A DNA stretch of 64,000 nucleotides from Listeria ivanovii subsp. ivanovii. Its GTDB lineage: Bacteria > Bacillota > Bacilli > Lactobacillales > Listeriaceae. Shown piece by piece: positions 41,239 to 50,220 of this stretch. Location: positions 2,774,001-2,838,000 of the forward strand of contig NZ_LT906478.1 in NCBI RefSeq assembly GCF_900187025.1. Reading direction: 5' to 3'. Both the position numbers and the translations under genes were made by a program. The notes beneath the pieces are model-generated. The model searched no databases. It was not told where the DNA came from and worked only from the letters and a program-made list of their open reading frames with translations. Position 1 is the first letter of the stretch. Each line of letters begins with the position of its first letter.

Positions 41239-42195
41239 CTAAACCGTTTTTCTTCTGATTAATTCATGCTTAATTTGAATGTTTTGCAGTTTTCCCTGTT
41301 CAAAAATAGCAAAAGCATTTTCGCCTAATTTTTTCAAATGGTGATCAAGCGTTGTGATTTCCAGTGCTTTTCCAATTGCCAAGTTTTCTTGCCCTAAAAT
41401 AGCCACATCTTCTGGTATCCGCAATCCAAGCTCTTTCGCGTGAAACATAATCCCAGCCGCAACTTCATCACCATTAGCATAAAAAGCGTCCGGCCAGTTT
41501 TTCCCTTCACCAAAAAAGTGTTTTCCCGCTTTTAAACCATCTTCAAAAGTATAACATTCCCCCAAAAAGCGGTTTTCACTAACTGGTCCAAATACTTGTT
41601 CATAAGCATTAATCTTCCCATATGTACTAGTGCTTTCAAGTGATTCACGTCCAGCTGTAAAGGCAACTTTTTTATAACCTTCTTCTTGTAAAAACAAAAA
41701 TCCATCTCGATAAGCATCAATTCTATCAATGAAAGAACAAGATATTTTGGGAGAATCCACATATTCACAAGCAATTATCGGTCCATAAGCAAGGTATGGC
41801 AAAATCACATCCCAGTTATTGGCACGTGAGGTGATAATTAGCCCATCAACTTGCTTCGTTTTCAAACGCATTAAATATTTTTCTTCTTCTTTCGTGTCAT
41901 ATCCTGTTGGAAAAAGAGCCACCGAATACCTATTTTTAAAGGCCGCCTCAAGAACTCCATTAACAATTTTATCAAACCAAGGGTGGTCATTATAAGGCAA
42001 AATGATACCAATTGTATTAGTTTTCCCAAGCGCCAAGTCTGTAGCAATACGGTTAGGAGAATAATCAAGTTCATCAATAATGGCTTGAACCCGTGTCCTC
42101 TTATCTTCAGCAACATAAGGGTGATTATTAAGTACGCGTGACACGGTCGTCACGGAAACTCCGGCTAATTTGGCAATTTCTTTAATATTCGGCAT
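41239..42195 (-). CDS. LacI-family sugar regulator
   Basis: A 318-residue repressor. The N-terminal domain MPNIKEIAKLAGVSVTTVSR and VLNNHPYVAE, then the hinge SPNRIATDLALGKTNTIGIILP, are canonical. The periplasmic-binding-protein-like ligand domain fills the rest (VDGLIITSRAN, DAFYANGDEVAAGIMFHA). No sugar genes are directly adjacent on either side, so its targets are elsewhere or were lost. It is preceded by a terminator for the CBS gene upstream. Confidence 0.9.
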   Translation of the reverse strand: MPNIKEIAKLAGVSVTTVSRVLNNHPYVAEDKRTRVQAIIDELDYSPNRIATDLALGKTNTIGIILPYNDHPWFDKIVNGVLEAAFKNRYSVALFPTGYDTKEEEKYLMRLKTKQVDGLIITSRANNWDVILPYLAYGPIIACEYVDSPKISCSFIDRIDAYRDGFLFLQEEGYKKVAFTAGRESLESTSTYGKINAYEQVFGPVSENRFLGECYTFEDGLKAGKHFFGEGKNWPDAFYANGDEVAAGIMFHAKELGLRIPEDVAILGQENLAIGKALEITTLDHHLKKLGENAFAIFEQGKLQNIQIKHELIRRKTV

Positions 42196-42219
42196 TCTAA
42201 AAACCTCATTCCTAAGAAA

Positions 42220-42251
42220 AAAGTGCGGTTAGATTTCTCATACCGCACTGT
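42220..42251 (-). terminator. Terminator of the CNNM/CBS gene
   Basis: The stem AGTGCGGT/ACCGCACT with a 13-base loop is followed by seven T on the minus strand. Confidence 0.8.
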
Positions 42252-42261
42252 AATTTTATCA

Positions 42262-43596
42262 TTAAGCTAACTGCTCTAATTCACTTGTTTGGAAGTCTCT
42301 TTCCACACGAACCGAAACTAGTCTAGCATCATTCATTTCTTCTACTGTAAATCGAAAGCTTCCGTATTCAACTACTACTTTATCATCTTCTTCTGGAATT
42401 GTCCCGGTTAAGGTTAGCACAAACCCAGCTACAGTATCTACGCCACGTGATGGAAGTTCCACGTGAAACATTTTATTAAAATCATCTAGTGTCATGCGGC
42501 CTTCCACGATAAATGTCGAATCATCTATTTTCTTCACTTCATCTGAAAACACATCATTTTCGTCATCGATTTCGCCAACAATCTCTTCTAACAAATCTTC
42601 TACGGTGACAATTCCGGCAACTCCACCGTATTCATCCATTAAAATTGCCATTTGATTTCTAGTTCTTTGCATATTTTTGAGTAAATCATCAATGAACATT
42701 GTCTCCTGTGCAAAATACGCCTCTTTTACGAGCGACTTCACATCAATGTTTTCAAAGCCTGACTTTCTAGCTTCCGCAAAAAAATCTTTCATATGCAGAA
42801 TACCCAGCACCGAGTCCTGATCGTTCGTATAGACGGGAACTCTTGAAAAATTCTCACTTAATAATGCGTCACCCAAGGCTTCTGATTCCGTTTCGGCGTC
42901 AACCATAAACGCATCTGTCCGCGGTACCATTACTTCACGTGCGTATTTATTATCCATTTCAAATACACCACGAAGCATTTGTAATTCTTCTACCTCAATT
43001 ACACCGTCACGTCGACCGGTTTCAATCAGTAATTGCATTTCTTCTCGTGTCATTTTTTCATTATCCGTATTTTTCTCCATTCTCGTTATTTTCACAAGAA
43101 TATCCGTGGAAAAGGATAAGAATTTCACGAATGGACGAAGCAAAACGCCTACTGCCATGATTGGTCGTACAGAAACTCGGGCAATTTTCTCTGATTTTTG
43201 AAGTGCTAAACGTTTTGGATAAAGTTCACCGAAAACAAGCGTGATATACGATAACACAATCGTTACGACAATAATCGATAGCTCTTTGGCAAAACTACTT
43301 CCTCCAAAAATAGGTTCCAATCTAGTCGCAATGCTAGTAGCGGCTGACGCACTGGAGAAGAATCCAGCGAGTGTAATACCAACTTGAATTGTAGCAAGAA
43401 ATTTACTTGGATCGTCTACGAGTTTAGCAAGCAATATCGCTTTTTTATCACCAGTTGCGGCTTGGCTTTTTACTCGATTTTTGTTCAGTGATACAAGGGC
43501 CATCTCTGCTGAGGCAAAGAATGCATTGAGCAGTGTCAACACAATAATAAGAATTAACTGCAAGATAATCTGCTGACTCTCGGGGTCAGGGTTCAT
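42262..43596 (-). CDS. CNNM/CBS/CorC-HlyC membrane protein (TlyC-like)
   Basis: A membrane protein of about 444 residues related to magnesium/cobalt efflux proteins. It has an N-terminal CNNM region with three or four helices (about 1-200), then two CBS domains (MVPRTDAFMVDAE..., VLGILHMKDFF, NQMAILMDEYGGVAGIVTVED LLEEIVGEI split here), and a C-terminal CorC_HlyC domain (EGRMTLDDFNKMF... RGVDTVAGFVL). Despite older haemolysin labels, ion transport is the better guess. ATG at 43596 follows GGAGAG by six bases. A near-perfect parS lies within the 3' part of the coding sequence. Confidence 0.88.
   Translation of the reverse strand: MNPDPESQQIILQLILIIVLTLLNAFFASAEMALVSLNKNRVKSQAATGDKKAILLAKLVDDPSKFLATIQVGITLAGFFSSASAATSIATRLEPIFGGSSFAKELSIIVVTIVLSYITLVFGELYPKRLALQKSEKIARVSVRPIMAVGVLLRPFVKFLSFSTDILVKITRMEKNTDNEKMTREEMQLLIETGRRDGVIEVEELQMLRGVFEMDNKYAREVMVPRTDAFMVDAETESEALGDALLSENFSRVPVYTNDQDSVLGILHMKDFFAEARKSGFENIDVKSLVKEAYFAQETMFIDDLLKNMQRTRNQMAILMDEYGGVAGIVTVEDLLEEIVGEIDDENDVFSDEVKKIDDSTFIVEGRMTLDDFNKMFHVELPSRGVDTVAGFVLTLTGTIPEEDDKVVVEYGSFRFTVEEMNDARLVSVRVERDFQTSELEQLA
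42457..42472. promoter_or_regulatory. parS: Near-perfect parS site inside the CNNM/CBS gene
   Basis: AGTTCCACGTGAAACA matches TGTTNCACGTGAAACA at 15 of 16 positions, with only the outermost base different. It lies in coding sequence. ParB binding is likely but weaker than at the perfect sites. Confidence 0.6.
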
Positions 43597-43713
43597 ATGG
43601 AACTCTCCACTCCTTATTTTCATCGAGAAAACGAGTGCTCATTTCCTCTAAATATTCCGGACAATTTTCCGGTTAAGAAAATTCTATCATGCTACCCCCA
43701 TTACTGCAAGGTT

Positions 43714-44406
43714 TCAAACCTTCGCAAAAACTTCTGTCGCATCACTTTCTATCATTTCAAAAGAATACGGCAAGAAAATTCGCTCTTTATTCACAGCAAA
43801 AATTTCCGCTGTTTTATTTCGATAATCGGTTAAATTACAAAACGGACTCACTCTAAATGAAGTTCCAACTATTACAATCAAGTCCGCCTGTCTGATTGCT
43901 GAAAGTGACTGATTTATAGCACTTTCTTGGATGGCTTCTTCGTAAAGCACTACATCTGGTCGAATAATACCTAGACAATCTTCATGAACATTGGACTGTA
44001 AATACGTCTCAGCCGGAATGCTCATTTTGCACTTTTGACAATAACAATGATACAAGCTTCCGTGAAAATTAATCACTTTCTTAGAGCCAGCTTTTTCATG
44101 AAGTCCATCAATATTTTGTGTAATAATCATCACATCTTTTTGCTGTGAGATTTCAGCCATTTTAGTATGAATCATGTTTGGCTCTGCATCTGGATAATAC
44201 ATATTTTCCTTAACAAATTGATAAAACTTATCCGGTTCTCGCGTAAGACATGTATGACTGAGCATATATTCAGGGCTTTCCATCCCTGCGTATAAACCGT
44301 TTTCCGAGCGATAGTCAGGAATCCCAGAAGGTACAGACACCCCCGCACCCGTTAAAAAAACGATTTTGTTTGCTTGCTTAATCGCTTCCTTTAAATCATT
44401 CATCAT
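43714..44406 (-). CDS. Sirtuin (NAD-dependent protein deacylase)
   Basis: A Sir2-family enzyme of 230 residues that removes acyl groups from Lys using NAD. Present are GAGVSVPSGIPDYRS, TQNIDGLHEKAGS, the catalytic His in NFHGSLYHC, and VVGTSFRVSPF. The zinc site looks unusual: CYCQKC gives the first C-x2-C pair, but the second reads H-E-D-C, so a Cys is replaced by His. Its stop overlaps the neighbouring gene order: it starts one base within the end of the Cdd1-like gene. Probably co-translated with that gene and the MFS pump. Confidence 0.9.
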   Translation of the reverse strand: MMNDLKEAIKQANKIVFLTGAGVSVPSGIPDYRSENGLYAGMESPEYMLSHTCLTREPDKFYQFVKENMYYPDAEPNMIHTKMAEISQQKDVMIITQNIDGLHEKAGSKKVINFHGSLYHCYCQKCKMSIPAETYLQSNVHEDCLGIIRPDVVLYEEAIQESAINQSLSAIRQADLIVIVGTSFRVSPFCNLTDYRNKTAEIFAVNKERIFLPYSFEMIESDATEVFAKV

Positions 44407-44687
44407 TATTTCTTCCTTTCATTTTCATGTGCCTTGTCTTTCCAATTCCACCATTTGCGTAACTCGGGCTGTTGTTTATCTTGTGCTGTTTCTGCTACAT
44501 AAACAGCACAACGATACGTGTATAAAACACATGGATCCATTCTTTCAGCGCGTTTTTCACAAGTAGCTTCGTATAACTTAAGCGGATCTTTCCCTTTTAA
44601 ATCCGCTATTTCTTTAACGCCAATTTCATTTAACATGACAACCATTTTTTTGCCAATTCCTGGTAATTTTATTAAGTCAGCTCGCAT
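44406..44687 (-). CDS. Cdd1-family helix-hairpin-helix protein
   Basis: A 93-residue protein with an HhH segment at the start ([23 protein letters not shown]) and the family stretch [17 protein letters not shown]...[17 protein letters not shown]. It ends in a charged tail. Such proteins (pathogenicity locus Cdd1) have no known role; HhH suggests nucleic-acid binding. ATG follows GAAGGGG. It overlaps the MFS gene by 11 bases and the sirtuin by one, so the three genes form one operon. Confidence 0.8.
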   Translation of the reverse strand: MRADLIKLPGIGKKMVVMLNEIGVKEIADLKGKDPLKLYEATCEKRAERMDPCVLYTYRCAVYVAETAQDKQQPELRKWWNWKDKAHENERKK

Positions 44688-45885
44688 TATTCCCCTTCTC
44701 TCTATGCATTTTTCGGTTGAAATAAAAGCTGATAATCACATTGATGAAAATAAAACCAGCCACAACTAGGAACACATCTCCATAACCAAAATGTGCGGCA
44801 ACACTAGATCCAACTAGCGGACCGATGACATTCCCGATATATTGAAATGATTGATTGTATCCAAAAATACGTCCAGAAACTTCTCGAGGAGCATTTTTTG
44901 CAAGTAGTGATTGAACTGCCGGCAATAATGCACCATCTGTAAGCCCCAGTAGAAAGCGCAAGATACCAAGCTGCCAAGGATTTTGTGCAAATGCCATTGG
45001 TATTTGTAATAACATCGATCCAATGAGCGCTCCAAGTAAAATTCGCTCAGAACCAATTCGATCACCCCACCTTCCAAGCCTTGGCGCAGCGATAAGTGCT
45101 GCAACCCCTGGAACAGAAGCAATCATTCCACTAATAAAAGCAATATTTTGAGCATTTCCGGCAAGATCTCGTACATACAAAGTCAAAATCGGATTAACCG
45201 AGTTGGAGGCTATTTGAATCATCATCGTCGTAATAAATAACGAGATAATTAAGCCTGGGTTTTTGAGTAATAAGAAAACCTCTTTTCCAGAGCGCATTTC
45301 CTTTTTCTCTACCGGAGTAAATTTCTCTTTTACAAAGAATAATGTTAAGAAAAAGCTCCCTAGTAAGAGTGCTCCTGTAATATAAAATACCGGTCTAACT
45401 CCAAAAGCATCAGATAAGGCTCCACCAATTAGCGGACCAATTAACACACCCGAAACAGCTGCCGTTGATAATGCTCCGAGTGCCCAACCACTACGATGGC
45501 GCGGAACTTGTGTTGCAACGAGTGCATTTGCTGTGGAAATATATCCTGAAAAAATCCCCATTAATAAACGCAATCCTACAAATTGATATACATTGCTCAC
45601 TAATCCCATAAGAATCATCGCTATCGCCATACCAAGAGAGGCACGTAATAACATGACTCTGCGTCCTTTTTGATCAGCAAGTTTTCCCCAAATTGGTGAC
45701 ATAATTGCCGAAACTAAAAAAGTTGAACTGAGCGCAATTCCTGACCATAAACTTACTTGGTCTGGATTATGTACACCTAGCTCTTCAATATATAATGGCA
45801 AAAACGGCATAATCAAATTTAGTCCAGTTCCTGTAAGAAAACAACCAATCCAAACAACATATAGATTTTTCTTCCAATTTTCCAT
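44677..45885 (-). CDS. MFS multidrug efflux transporter
   Basis: A membrane protein of 402 residues with twelve helices. The MFS loop motif appears as [15 protein letters not shown] between helices 2 and 3 and again as [14 protein letters not shown] in the second half. A motif C-like segment ([13 protein letters not shown]) in helix 5 points to a drug/H+ antiporter of the MdtG/YfkL type. It heads the operon with the Cdd1-like and sirtuin genes. Substrate unknown. Confidence 0.9.
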   Translation of the reverse strand: MENWKKNLYVVWIGCFLTGTGLNLIMPFLPLYIEELGVHNPDQVSLWSGIALSSTFLVSAIMSPIWGKLADQKGRRVMLLRASLGMAIAMILMGLVSNVYQFVGLRLLMGIFSGYISTANALVATQVPRHRSGWALGALSTAAVSGVLIGPLIGGALSDAFGVRPVFYITGALLLGSFFLTLFFVKEKFTPVEKKEMRSGKEVFLLLKNPGLIISLFITTMMIQIASNSVNPILTLYVRDLAGNAQNIAFISGMIASVPGVAALIAAPRLGRWGDRIGSERILLGALIGSMLLQIPMAFAQNPWQLGILRFLLGLTDGALLPAVQSLLAKNAPREVSGRIFGYNQSFQYIGNVIGPLVGSSVAAHFGYGDVFLVVAGFIFINVIISFYFNRKMHREKGNNAS

Positions 45886-45928
45886 AAATCCACCTAGATT
45901 CTTCTATCATTACTCTTAATTATTCCAC

Positions 45929-45965
45929 AAAAAAAGCGAAAGTAAAACTAATCCTTCGCTTTTTT
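45929..45965 (-). terminator. Terminator of the SH3-domain gene
   Basis: AAAAAAGCGAA and TTCGCTTTTTT flank a 14-base loop. Lying just past a parS site, it ends the transcript of the SH3 gene (minus) and keeps it out of the MFS operon. Confidence 0.7.
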
Positions 45966-45982
45966 GCTATATTAGGTTAAAT

Positions 45983-45998
45983 TGTTTCACGTGAAACA
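45983..45998. promoter_or_regulatory. parS: parS site (ParB/Spo0J binding)
   Basis: Perfect 16-bp palindrome TGTTTCACGTGAAACA, identical to the one near recR. It is intergenic, just after the stop codon of the SH3-domain gene. Confidence 0.9.
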
Positions 45999-46000
45999 TT

Positions 46001-46348
46001 CTAAATTTCTAGATTTTGAAGCGGAACCCAGCCAGCTTGGTTTTCTTCAGTCACACACCAAACCCAACCATTTAATTCCCGATTACTTTCTAATTTATCG
46101 CCAGGTTTTACATTTAATTCACGCGCAGAATAATCTTCCGTCACTATTCCACTTTTATCATCACTGCCCATTTGAATAATTTGCTTTGGAACCCAGCCTT
46201 CTTTACCAGAAGATTTCACTTTACAGAAAATCCACCCTGGATACTCAGTGTCTTCTTGAAAAACCCAGATTGATTCATTCTTGTTAAGGAAAAGCGGATC
46301 TGGGTAATTGCTTTTATGTTCTTTTTTCACAATAAAAGTTCGATTCAT
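46001..46348 (-). CDS. Cytoplasmic protein with two SH3-like domains
   Basis: A 115-residue protein made of two SH3-like repeats of about 55 residues (PGWIFCKVKSSGKEGWVPKQI and NGWVWCVTEENQAGWVPLQNL). There is no signal peptide or anchor, so it probably acts inside the cell, unlike most bacterial SH3 proteins that bind the wall. Ligand unknown. It is 18 bases downstream of transaldolase and likely co-transcribed with it. Confidence 0.75.
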   Translation of the reverse strand: MNRTFIVKKEHKSNYPDPLFLNKNESIWVFQEDTEYPGWIFCKVKSSGKEGWVPKQIIQMGSDDKSGIVTEDYSARELNVKPGDKLESNRELNGWVWCVTEENQAGWVPLQNLEI

Positions 46349-46366
46349 AATTTGAAACCTTCCTTG

Positions 46367-47011
46367 TTAGTTTTTAGCTGCTTCCCAATCTGCAAGGAAT
46401 TTATCAATCCCGCTATCGGTTAGAGGGTGTTTTAACATTTGTTCAAATACTTTATATGGTACTGTGGCGATATCTGCACCAGCTTTAGCGCATTCAATAA
46501 CATGGATTGGATGGCGAACACTTGCCGAAATAATTTCTGTTGGGATACCGTGTATTTCAAAAATTTGTGCAATATCACGAATAAGGACCAGACCATCATC
46601 GCCAATATCATCTAACCTACCCAAAAATGGCGATACATAAGTAGCTCCTGCTCTGGCAGCTAATAATGCTTGTGCTGCAGAAAACACAAGGGTAACATTT
46701 GTTTTTATTCCTTCTTGTGTCAACACTTTAACCGCTGCTAACCCTTCTCCTGTCATCGGTATTTTCACAACCATATTGGGATGGATTTTTGCGATGACTC
46801 GACCTTCTTCAATCATACCATTTGCTTCCAAACTTACTACTTCGCCGCTAATTGGCCCATCAACAATGGATGTAATTTCTTGAATGACCTCATTAAAGTC
46901 ACGGCCTTCTTTGGCAACAAGCGATGGGTTTGTCGTAACGCCGGCAATAAACCCCATTCTGTTAGCCTTTTTAATCTCTTCTACGTTCGCTGTATCGATA
47001 AAAAATCTCAT
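46367..47011 (-). CDS. tal: Transaldolase / fructose-6-phosphate aldolase family
   Basis: A 214-residue class I aldolase of the short TalC/FSA-type group. It begins [20 protein letters not shown] and has GVTTNPSL, the Schiff-base Lys83 in [14 protein letters not shown] and the ISASVRHP segment. Transaldolase is the usual role in Listeria and Bacillus (YwjH type) in the pentose phosphate pathway; fructose-6-phosphate aldolase is the alternative. ATG at 47011 follows AAGGAGG. A cre-like site just after the promoter suggests CcpA repression. Confidence 0.92.
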   Translation of the reverse strand: MRFFIDTANVEEIKKANRMGFIAGVTTNPSLVAKEGRDFNEVIQEITSIVDGPISGEVVSLEANGMIEEGRVIAKIHPNMVVKIPMTGEGLAAVKVLTQEGIKTNVTLVFSAAQALLAARAGATYVSPFLGRLDDIGDDGLVLIRDIAQIFEIHGIPTEIISASVRHPIHVIECAKAGADIATVPYKVFEQMLKHPLTDSGIDKFLADWEAAKN

Positions 47012-47029
47012 TAAACATCCTCCTTTTCT

Positions 47030-47060
47030 ATCAAGCGCTTTCAATTACAGAGTCATTATA
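47030..47060 (-). promoter_or_regulatory. Promoter -10 and cre-like site of the transaldolase gene
   Basis: On the minus strand TATAAT (47055-47060) is followed by TTGAAAGCGCTTGATA (about +3 to +18). It matches the CcpA consensus core TGWAANCGNTNWCA except at the final two or three bases. The position would block transcription start. No good -35 box was found. Confidence 0.5.
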
Positions 47061-47102
47061 ACGCAAAAGCCAAAATAATGCTTTGGAATTGCTTTGTGCA
47101 CA

Positions 47103-47133
47103 AAAAAAGAATGCCTATAAAAGCATTCAAAAA
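47103..47133 (-). terminator. Terminator of the Crp/Fnr-family gene
   Basis: The stem GAATGC/GCATTC with an eight-base loop is followed on the minus strand by TTTTTTT, close to the stop codon. Confidence 0.75.
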
Positions 47134-47152
47134 GTTTCACATGAAACTTGTG

Positions 47153-47842
47153 TTATAAACGAGTCTTATCCATCACTAATAGAGGTTTTGGTTTATTTCT
47201 AATTATTTCCTCTTTAATTAAATATGTGAGAGTGTGCACCACATATTCGCGTGATGTATTGGTATACCTTGCGAGTACTTCTTGCGTTACTTCTCTCGGT
47301 AGCAGTATCCCATTATCCGAAAAAGTTCCTAAAGTTTGAGCACATTTTAGAATGGTTTTGCGAATTCGTTCTTCTTTTTTCAAGAAGCTTAGTTTTGCAA
47401 ATACGTGTGCTTCGCGTAATTCCTCCGACATTACTTTAACCATGAAAAAGTTATTCTGATCCACTTTATCAAAAATAGAAAATAAAAAATTACTATCTAC
47501 TTCCATAACTTCACCATGACCTAAGCTTTGCATCGAAACGTGCGGGCTCCATTCATCATAAAAGAGATGATACAATCCAAAATTATCTCCTTTTTGCAAA
47601 AAACGAATAATGCTTTCTTTACAATTCTCTTCTTCTAATTCTGCATCTTTTTCTACAATCATCCCGTATATGCCACTCAGAACAAAATAAACCTTTGTTC
47701 CAGTTGGACTTAAACTTTCTAGAACCTCACCCTTCTTCGTGCGGATAACCGAGCAGTAGTCTTTGAAATTTGGATGTTCAAAGCACAGCTCCATTAACTT
47801 GCTAACCGTTAGATTGGCTTCAAGCTCTTTTAAAAATAGCAT
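47153..47842 (-). CDS. Crp/Fnr-family transcription regulator
   Basis: A 229-residue protein of the same broad family as PrfA. The first ~120 residues form a cyclic-nucleotide-binding-like barrel (SPTGTKVYFVLSGIYGMIVE, FLQKGDNFGLYHL), followed by a long dimer helix. The C-terminal helix-turn-helix is REVTQEVLARYTNTSREYVV then HTLTYLIKEEIIRNK. No Fe-S Cys cluster of the Fnr type is seen. ATG follows AAAGGAG. It is divergent from the ABC exporter. Regulon unknown. Confidence 0.88.
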   Translation of the reverse strand: MLFLKELEANLTVSKLMELCFEHPNFKDYCSVIRTKKGEVLESLSPTGTKVYFVLSGIYGMIVEKDAELEEENCKESIIRFLQKGDNFGLYHLFYDEWSPHVSMQSLGHGEVMEVDSNFLFSIFDKVDQNNFFMVKVMSEELREAHVFAKLSFLKKEERIRKTILKCAQTLGTFSDNGILLPREVTQEVLARYTNTSREYVVHTLTYLIKEEIIRNKPKPLLVMDKTRL

Positions 47843-48170
47843 ATTCTCTCCTTTGCTATATTGTATTGAAAAAACACGTTATAATTATAGCATAAAATAG
47901 GATACAAAAATTTTTATTTGTAATACGATATAAAAAGCAAAAATCTTATTTAAGATAAATAGTTAACATATTTCTTTGGGATATTTAAAATATTTATCAT
48001 TATATAACTTGTTTTTGGGATTTTTTGAACTTTTTGTTACTTTTCTAAAAAATAATAAATTTTAAAAATAATCAATAATTACCACTTTAGACTGGTTTTA
48101 TTCTCCATTAAAATGATTATACTTAAATAGCAAGTATTTATATTGAGAATGCTTAGGAAGGAGAAAATAA
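47843..48170. other. Divergent intergenic region
   Basis: An AT-rich gap of 328 bases between the Crp/Fnr gene and the ABC exporter. TATACT at 48118-48123 is a possible -10 box for the exporter, with no good -35. No hairpin, RNA gene or ORF was recognised. Confidence 0.5.
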
Positions 48171-49898
48171 ATGGCTCAAAAAAAATATGGTTGGAAAAAT
48201 TTTTTTCAGTTAATTATTAGCGCTAAGCCTGCAAATTGGATTATTTCCTGTGCTTTAGTTGCTAGTGTAATTACAACTGTCGCTGGTTTAATTGTCCCTC
48301 TTTTCACAAAAAAATTAATTGATGGGTTCTCCGTTTCTTCACTTGATGGGAAAGTTGTTGCTCTAATTGTTATTGCGTTTATTCTACAAGCGATAACAAA
48401 TGGATTTTCCATTTTTCTGCTTAATTATATGGGGCAAAAAGTTGTTGCCACAATTCGCGAACGTTTATGGAGAAAAATTATGCATTTACCTGTTTCTTAC
48501 TTTGATAATACTAAAACAGGCGAAATGGTAAGTCGCATGGTAAGTGATACAGTTGTTGTGAAAGAGCTGATTGCTGATCACTTGCCACAATTTGTCACTG
48601 GAATTATTTCTGTGATAGGTGCTGTTATTATTCTATTCTATATGGACTGGAAAATGACGTTGATCATCTTGATAGCTATCCCAATTACTGCACTTGTCGT
48701 TGCTCCACTCGGTCATAAAATGTTTAAAATTTCCAAAGGACTTCAAAACGAAACAGCTGATTTTACAGGCACAATAAGTCAGACTCTCTCGGAATCTAGA
48801 CTTGTAAAAGCTTCCAATGCTGAAATGATTGAAACAGAAGCTGGTCATCAAGGTATTAAGCGATTGTTTGGTTTTGGTATTCGTGAAGCCAAAGTTGTTG
48901 CTGTTTTAGGCCCCTTGATTTTCTTCGTTGTTATGGGAGTCATTGTTGGCATTATTGGCTATGGAGGGGTTCGTGTTTCGGCTGGAACTATGACGACGGG
49001 CACACTTATTGCTTTCTTACTCTATCTGTTCCAAATTATTGTTCCTGTCACCTCTTTTGCCACCTTCTTTGCACAACTCCAAAAAGCCAAAGGAGCTACA
49101 GAACGAATTGCAGACATTTTAAATGAAACCGAAGAAAACTTTGGAGCCGGAGAAAAAGTTAACGTCGCCGGAAAAACCATTCATGCAATAGACATTTCAT
49201 TCGCTTATAATGAAGGCGAGCCTATTTTGAAAGATGTTTCATTTGATACCAAGCCAGGTGAGGTCATTGCTTTTGCTGGTCCAAGTGGCGGTGGGAAATC
49301 AACATTATTTGCGATTTTAGAACGTTTTTACGAGCCAAATACTGGAGGGATTTTAGTTGGAGATATTCCACTTTCTGAGATTTCGATTAAGTCTTGGCGT
49401 TCGCAAATTGGTTATGTTTCACAGGAAAGCGCCATGCTATCTGGGACGATCCGTGATAACTTATGTTATGGTTTGGACCGTGAAATTAGTGAAGATAAAC
49501 TTTGGGATGTCGCTAAGCTCGCTTATGCTGATGGATTTATTTCTGGACTACCCAACCAAATGGCTACTGAAGTTGGCGAGCGTGGTGTAAAGCTATCTGG
49601 TGGACAGAGACAGCGAATTGCGATTGCCCGGGCATTTTTACGTAACCCCAATATTCTCATGTTAGATGAAGCAACAGCAAGTTTAGATAGCCAATCTGAG
49701 CTAATTGTTCAGCAGGCTTTAGCAAACTTAATGGAAGGACGAACCACCTTTGTTATTGCACATCGTCTTTCTACTATTGTTAATGCTGATCAAATTTTAT
49801 TTATTGAAAATGGTGAAATAACTGGTCGTGGAACGCATCAAGAATTAGTTTTGTCTCATCCGCTTTACGCTTCTTTTGCTGAGCAACAACTAAATTAA
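48171..49898 (+). CDS. ABC multidrug exporter, BmrA-like half-transporter
   Basis: A half-transporter of 575 residues that probably works as a homodimer: six helices (about 1-310), then the ATPase with Walker A GPSGGGKST, Q-loop YVSQESAML, signature LSGGQRQR, Walker B ILMLDEATASLD and the H-loop AHR. All catalytic residues are canonical. No partner half is adjacent. ATG follows AGGAAGGAG. Substrate may be drugs or lipids; it ends in a strong terminator. Confidence 0.9.
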   Translation: MAQKKYGWKNFFQLIISAKPANWIISCALVASVITTVAGLIVPLFTKKLIDGFSVSSLDGKVVALIVIAFILQAITNGFSIFLLNYMGQKVVATIRERLWRKIMHLPVSYFDNTKTGEMVSRMVSDTVVVKELIADHLPQFVTGIISVIGAVIILFYMDWKMTLIILIAIPITALVVAPLGHKMFKISKGLQNETADFTGTISQTLSESRLVKASNAEMIETEAGHQGIKRLFGFGIREAKVVAVLGPLIFFVVMGVIVGIIGYGGVRVSAGTMTTGTLIAFLLYLFQIIVPVTSFATFFAQLQKAKGATERIADILNETEENFGAGEKVNVAGKTIHAIDISFAYNEGEPILKDVSFDTKPGEVIAFAGPSGGGKSTLFAILERFYEPNTGGILVGDIPLSEISIKSWRSQIGYVSQESAMLSGTIRDNLCYGLDREISEDKLWDVAKLAYADGFISGLPNQMATEVGERGVKLSGGQRQRIAIARAFLRNPNILMLDEATASLDSQSELIVQQALANLMEGRTTFVIAHRLSTIVNADQILFIENGEITGRGTHQELVLSHPLYASFAEQQLN

Positions 49899-49913
49899 CT
49901 ATTTCCCAGGAAA

Positions 49914-49952
49914 TAAAAGCCGATTTATGCCTTCACATAAATCGGCTTTTAT
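49914..49952. terminator. Bidirectional terminator
   Basis: The perfect stem AAAAGCCGATTTATG/CATAAATCGGCTTTT with a six-base loop lies between converging genes. Confidence 0.85.
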
Positions 49953-50203
49953 TATAAGGTTTGGTAGAAACTTTTCAATTCCATTTTCTTTGTCTCATCT
50001 AAATCATGCCATCTGATGCCTTTAATAGCTCCTTCAAGTGCACATAATTTACTCAAACAAGCGGTATGATCATTTTCCCAAATTCGTAAAAAGGCTGCTT
50101 TGCTACCAACATTCCTTAGCTCTGTAGGGGTTCTTGTGCCCGTATTGATTAGTTCTTGCTCAAGAACTTTGCCGATGTTTGGAAGTTCGCTCAGTTCGAC
50201 CAT
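49952..50203 (-). CDS. TfoX C-terminal-domain protein
   Basis: An 83-residue helix-hairpin-helix protein: LSELPNIGKVLEQELINTG, then TPTELRNVGSKAAFLRIWEN, later CLSKLCALEGAIKGIRWHDL. This is the C-terminal domain of TfoX/Sxy; the N-terminal part is absent, as is common for stand-alone versions. The function in Firmicutes is unknown. ATG follows AAAGGAAGG. It lies 17 bases after serS on the same strand and may be read through from it. Confidence 0.85.
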   Translation of the reverse strand: MVELSELPNIGKVLEQELINTGTRTPTELRNVGSKAAFLRIWENDHTACLSKLCALEGAIKGIRWHDLDETKKMELKSFYQTL

Positions 50204-50220
50204 TTTTAGTCCTTCTTTCC

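Noticed and set aside
47133-47148. AGTTTCACATGAAACT as a further parS site
   Set aside because: It differs from the consensus at both outer positions and in the central CACGTG, which ParB needs. Kept out of the parS list.
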